Positions 5,669 to 8,451 of a DNA stretch of 8,451 bases are shown here, one piece after another. Position numbers and translations under genes: made by a program. Below the pieces are notes generated by a model. That model saw only the letters and a program-made list of their open reading frames with translations. It was not told where the DNA came from and did not search any database. The DNA is taken from positions 1-8,451 of the forward strand of contig CALVPL010000121.1 in NCBI GenBank assembly GCA_944351315.1, given 5' to 3'. How positions within the stretch are numbered: position 1 is the stretch's first letter; each line of letters starts with the position of its first letter. This DNA is from an uncultured Bacilli bacterium. Its GTDB lineage: Bacteria; Bacillota_I; Bacilli_A; RF39; UBA660.

Positions 5669-7807
5669 ATGACGAAAGAAGAACTTTTTAACGAATTATT
5701 AGAAAAATGTGAAAAAATGTATTCAACAGAAGAAGTAGAAACCATCAAAAAAGCTTATGAATTTGCTTCTGTAAAACATTTTGGAAAAATTCGTTTAAAT
5801 AAAACAGATTACATGACACATCCACTTGGAGTAGCTTTAATATTGCTTGATTTAGATGTAGATAGCAAAACCATCGTGGCTTCTTTAATTCACGAAACAA
5901 TTAATCACGCTGGAGCTACTAAAGAAGAAATTGAAGAGTTGTTTGGCACAGAAGTAGCCAATATAGTAGAGGTCATCTCAAAATTAAATCGTCTAGAACT
6001 AGCAGATGATTCTGAACACGCAGCTATGAACCTTCGTAAGGTCTTAGTAGGAATGAGTGAGGATGTACGTATCTTATTTTTAAAACTTGCTGATCGTCTT
6101 CATAACTTGCGAACTGCTGATGCTCTAGATAAAGAAGCTTTAAAGAAAAAAGTTCATGAAACAATGACTGTTTTAATACCGATCGCCCATCGTCTTGGAA
6201 TGTATAAAATAAAAGGAGAAATGGAAGATTTGTGCTTACGTTATAGCAAACCGGATGTCTATAAAGACATTTTAGAAAGGCTAAATGCTTCCTATGCCGA
6301 ATTACATGACTCCTTAGAAGAAATGGAAGAATCTATTTCAGAAATGCTTATGGAACAAAATATTCCATTCAAAATCAAAAGCCGAGTGAAAAGTGTCTAT
6401 AGCATTTATAATAAATTAAACAACGGAAAAAAATGGGAAAACATTTATGATATTTTAGCTTTACGAGTTATTGTCGAAAAAGTAAGCGAATGTTACTTAA
6501 CAATTGGTCTTATTCACGCAAAATATAGACCTATTCCTGGAAGATTTAAAGATTATATTGCTATGCCAAAAGCCAATATGTATCAAAGCTTACATACTGG
6601 TGTATTCGGTTCCGATGGCCATAGATATGAAATTCAAGTTCGAACAGAAGAGATGGATGAATTTGCCGAAAAAGGAGTTGCATCCCATTTTGCGTATAAA
6701 GAAAAACACTATATGAAAAACATGATGGAACAACGTTTAGAAAGCTTGAGGAACTTAATTGAATCAACCGATTCTTTAAGTGATATCGAATTTGTCAGCA
6801 ACGTTCAAAGCGACTTCCTAAATGAAAGTGTTTACGTCTTCACTCCAAAAGGAGATGTTTTAGAACTTCCAAAAGGAGCAACACCATTAGATTTTGCTTA
6901 CCGAATTCATTCAGATGTTGGAGATAGAACGGTTCAAGCTATCGTAAATGATACAAGCGTACCACTAAATTATGAACTACAAAATAATGATATTGTAAAA
7001 ATTCGAACCAATATGACAGCAACACCAAGTAAAGAGTGGTTAAATTTTGTCAAAACAAGCCATGCTAGAAATAAAATAAAGGCATATTTTAGTAAGCAAG
7101 ATAAAGAGATCTATACCGAAAAAGGAAAAACGATTTTACAAAATGAAATTCGCAAAAGAAAGATGTCTTTCGATCAAGTTCTATCTTCTGAAAACATCAA
7201 AAAGATTTGTCGAGATTTAAAACTAGAAACCATTGAAGATATTTATTTTTCCATTGGATCTTTACGGTATACGGCAGCTTATATTATAAATTTAGCAACA
7301 GAAGAGAAAAAAGATGTTGAAGACATACTAATTGAACGCGTCCTTTCCTCAAATACTACCCATAAGCCAAAAGAAAATAAAGGCGACATCTTAGTAGACG
7401 GTCAAACCGATATTTTAGTGAATTTAGCAAAATGCTGTCATCCAGTGTATGGTGATGAAATTGTAGGTTATATCACTAAAGGAGAAGGAGTTACAGTTCA
7501 CAAAAAAAATTGTCCAAATATAGAAGACAAAAAAGATCGCTTTATTAAAGTAGAATGGAATGAAAAAGCCGGATCAACTTTCCAAACCACTGTAGATATA
7601 CTCACGGATAGTAGTAAAAATTATTTATTAGATATCATAAGTAAAGCAACAGCGAAAAAAGTATATGTGGATGGTGTAAAAACCAAAAATGATAATTTAG
7701 ATACAATTTACACAATTACGGTGAAAGTAGCAAACAAAGAACAATTAGAAGACTTCATGAATAGTTTATATGCGTATAAATTTGTAAAAAAGGTGGCAAG
7801 AAAATGA
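5669..7807 (+). CDS. rel: RelA/SpoT-family (p)ppGpp synthetase with degenerate hydrolase motif
   Basis: Long RSH enzyme of 712 residues that makes the alarmone (p)ppGpp on ribosomes during amino-acid starvation. Domain order: HD hydrolase (about 25-180), synthetase (about 230-345), TGS (387-448), helical, zinc/cysteine domain (C589, C590, H611, C615) and C-terminal ACT (about 637-712). The synthetase looks active: RFKDYIAMPKANMYQSLHT (292-310), D261 and E321. In the hydrolase, H51, H75 and D142 (LADRLHN) remain. The HDxxED motif, however, reads HETINH (75-80), so the metal Asp is Glu and the catalytic Glu-Asp pair is Asn-His. In the TGS domain the conserved histidine of VGHR is Asp (D419). 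AGGTGA (5657-5662) is 6 nt before the ATG and overlaps the previous stop. The TGA stop overlaps the dtd start as ATGA. Inferred to be synthetase-only; frame and length show no sign of decay. Confidence 0.95.
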   Translation: MTKEELFNELLEKCEKMYSTEEVETIKKAYEFASVKHFGKIRLNKTDYMTHPLGVALILLDLDVDSKTIVASLIHETINHAGATKEEIEELFGTEVANIVEVISKLNRLELADDSEHAAMNLRKVLVGMSEDVRILFLKLADRLHNLRTADALDKEALKKKVHETMTVLIPIAHRLGMYKIKGEMEDLCLRYSKPDVYKDILERLNASYAELHDSLEEMEESISEMLMEQNIPFKIKSRVKSVYSIYNKLNNGKKWENIYDILALRVIVEKVSECYLTIGLIHAKYRPIPGRFKDYIAMPKANMYQSLHTGVFGSDGHRYEIQVRTEEMDEFAEKGVASHFAYKEKHYMKNMMEQRLESLRNLIESTDSLSDIEFVSNVQSDFLNESVYVFTPKGDVLELPKGATPLDFAYRIHSDVGDRTVQAIVNDTSVPLNYELQNNDIVKIRTNMTATPSKEWLNFVKTSHARNKIKAYFSKQDKEIYTEKGKTILQNEIRKRKMSFDQVLSSENIKKICRDLKLETIEDIYFSIGSLRYTAAYIINLATEEKKDVEDILIERVLSSNTTHKPKENKGDILVDGQTDILVNLAKCCHPVYGDEIVGYITKGEGVTVHKKNCPNIEDKKDRFIKVEWNEKAGSTFQTTVDILTDSSKNYLLDIISKATAKKVYVDGVKTKNDNLDTIYTITVKVANKEQLEDFMNSLYAYKFVKKVARK

Positions 7808-8238
7808 GAGTAGTAGTTCAAAGATGTAGTCATGCGAAAGTTACAGTAGAAAAAAAAGTCATCGGTGAAATTGCTGACGGTCTCTGTTTATTGGTTGGCT
7901 TTACCAAAGAAGATACTGTTCAAAATATTGAAAAAATGGTCCAAAAAATCATAAAAATACGTATATTTCCAGATGAAAATGGTATTATGAATAAAAGTGT
8001 ACTTGACATTCATGGAAGTATCTTATCTATTAGCCAATTCACATTATATGCAGATACTACAAAAGGAAATCGCCCAAGTTATATAAAAGCATTAAATGGA
8101 AAAGAAGCAATAAAGCTCTATGATTTATTTAACGAAAAATTAAAACAACATATCAAAGTAGAAACCGGAATTTTTGGAGCTGATATGCAAGTTTCTTTAA
8201 CAAATATGGGACCTACAACAATCCTTTTAGAAATGTAA
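7804..8238 (+). CDS. dtd: D-aminoacyl-tRNA deacylase
   Basis: Homodimeric proofreading enzyme that removes D-amino acids (and glycine from tRNA-Ala) mischarged on tRNA. It has 144 residues, normal for the family. Hallmarks: N-terminal MRVVVQR, the SQFTLYAD motif (77-84, with S77, Q78 and T80 of the active site) followed by KGNRPSY (87-93), and the C-terminal NMGPTT (134-139). The last carries the Gly-cisPro pair that reaches into the partner subunit; the residue after Pro is Thr where Val is usual. AAGGTGG (7790-7796) lies 7 nt before the ATG, and the start overlaps the rel stop by 4 nt, so translation is coupled. The rel-dtd pair is a common Bacillota arrangement. It is the last gene of the operon. 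Confidence 0.96.
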   Translation: MRVVVQRCSHAKVTVEKKVIGEIADGLCLLVGFTKEDTVQNIEKMVQKIIKIRIFPDENGIMNKSVLDIHGSILSISQFTLYADTTKGNRPSYIKALNGKEAIKLYDLFNEKLKQHIKVETGIFGADMQVSLTNMGPTTILLEM

Positions 8239-8280
8239 GAATTTATATCGTCAAAATTTTCCAAAAGAAGTCAAAATCTC

Positions 8281-8304
8281 CTCTTGTAAAAATAAGAGTT
8301 CTTT
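8281..8304 (+). terminator. Possible weak terminator after dtd
   Basis: CTCTTGT (8281-8287) and ATAAGAG (8292-8298) form a 7-bp stem including one G-U pair, with an AAAA loop. TTCTTT follows. The T-run is interrupted and the stem is AT-rich, so this is only a candidate for the end of the comN-dtd operon. Confidence 0.4.
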
Positions 8305-8378
8305 AAGTAAAATAAATCCTCAAGAATGAAATGCACCCCATAGAGTAGACAATAAAAAAAATCCTAATTTAAGGGTTA

Positions 8379-8387
8379 TGATATAAT
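8379..8387 (+). promoter_or_regulatory. Extended -10 promoter of the insertion sequence
   Basis: TGATATAAT contains a perfect TATAAT (8382-8387) with a TG extension at 8379-8380. No good -35 is present at 17 nt (8359-8364). In IS3 elements a stronger promoter is often formed only when the ends join in a circle; that is an inference here. Confidence 0.5.
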
Positions 8388-8414
8388 ACACTTCCGAAAG
8401 GAGGTGTATTTATT

Positions 8415-8451
8415 ATGGCTAAAAAAGGGCAAAAATTTGCTAAATATGATA
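8415..8451 (+). CDS. Start of probable IS3-family transposase OrfA (partial)
   Basis: Only 12 codons are visible: MAKKGQKFAKYD. This resembles the opening of IS150-type OrfA helix-turn-helix proteins, which often begin with a MAKKGQKF-like string. A near-perfect ribosome binding site, AAAGGAGGTG (8397-8406), ends 8 nt before the ATG. The gene continues past the window, so the assignment depends on the short N-terminus and on the repeat-like end at 8332. Confidence 0.55.
   Translation, partial: MAKKGQKFAKYD

Larger units (their letters stand above)
8332..8451 (+). mobile_element. Left end of a probable IS3-family (IS150-like) insertion sequence, truncated by the window
   Basis: TGCACCCCATAGAGTAGACA (8332-8351) has the look of an IS3-family terminal repeat: it starts with TG, has the C-rich block, and is followed by a GTAGACA-type string. 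About 80 nt further in, a promoter, a strong ribosome binding site and an ORF begin that reads like an IS150-type OrfA. The right end, the second ORF and any target duplication are outside the window, so the boundary at 8332 is a best guess. Confidence 0.6.

Noticed and set aside
5891..5908. HETINH in Rel read as a zincin-type HExxH protease motif
   Set aside because: The spacing is HExxxH, not HExxH, and the surrounding residues align with the Rel HD domain.
6504..6767. Two ORFs of about 70 codons on opposite strands inside rel
   Set aside because: Both overlap the conserved synthetase core, and neither has recognisable motifs. They are shadow frames.
8250..8277. Direct repeat GTCAAAAT at 8250 and 8270
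   Set aside because: Two copies of 8 nt in AT-rich DNA are expected by chance. There is no third copy and no link to the insertion boundary.
8240..8330. Short open frame on the - strand between dtd and the insertion sequence, reading toward the dtd end
   Set aside because: It has only about 19 codons before a stop and no start codon or recognisable protein, so a gene remnant could not be supported.
1..8451. CRISPR array, tRNA, rRNA or riboswitch
   Set aside because: I saw no regularly spaced repeats, no tRNA-like cloverleaf and no long structured leader. All intergenic gaps are shorter than about 180 nt.

Overview
The window is AT-rich DNA with densely packed genes, AGGAGG-like ribosome binding sites and extended -10 promoters. 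This fits a low-GC Gram-positive bacterium (Bacillota, Bacilli-like), possibly an uncultured gut-type lineage. TGA is used as a stop (end of the rel gene) and tryptophan is TGG, so this is not the mycoplasma code. The neighbour pattern SpoVB-like flippase / ComN-like regulator / Rel / D-aminoacyl-tRNA deacylase is a thinned version of the Bacillus subtilis spoVB-comN-...-relA-dtd neighbourhood as I remember it.

Region 1 (1-2843) is a type IV pilus / competence-pseudopilus locus. It holds the 3' part of an inner-membrane platform protein (PilC/GspF/ComGB type) and a prepilin peptidase (PilD/ComC type) on the + strand. A PilB/GspE-type assembly ATPase converges on them from the - strand. A strong bidirectional terminator hairpin separates the two transcription units. 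The ATPase has its own good promoter and lacks the usual N1E domain.

Region 2 (2844-4712) starts with a divergent promoter region. It then holds an unrecognised 149-residue membrane-anchored protein with a prepilin-like but degenerate N-terminus. A 430-residue MOP-superfamily lipid/polysaccharide flippase (SpoVB type, TTG start) follows on the - strand. The 3' ends of these two genes overlap tail to tail.

Region 3 (4794-8238) is a tight four-gene + strand operon: a ComN-family post-transcriptional regulator, a metallo-beta-lactamase-fold hydrolase, a long RelA/SpoT-family (p)ppGpp enzyme, and D-aminoacyl-tRNA deacylase. Junctions are a 14-nt overlap, a 10-nt gap and a 4-nt ATGA overlap. The Rel protein keeps an apparently intact synthetase site. 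Its hydrolase HDxxED motif is replaced by HETINH, and the TGS histidine that contacts the tRNA CCA end is replaced by Asp. This is the most interesting signal in the window: a long Rel that looks synthetase-only and possibly altered in tRNA sensing.

Region 4 (8239-8451) is a short non-coding stretch with a weak hairpin, then what looks like the left end of an IS3-family (IS150-like) insertion sequence running off the window. No gene-free stretch exceeds 300 bases.
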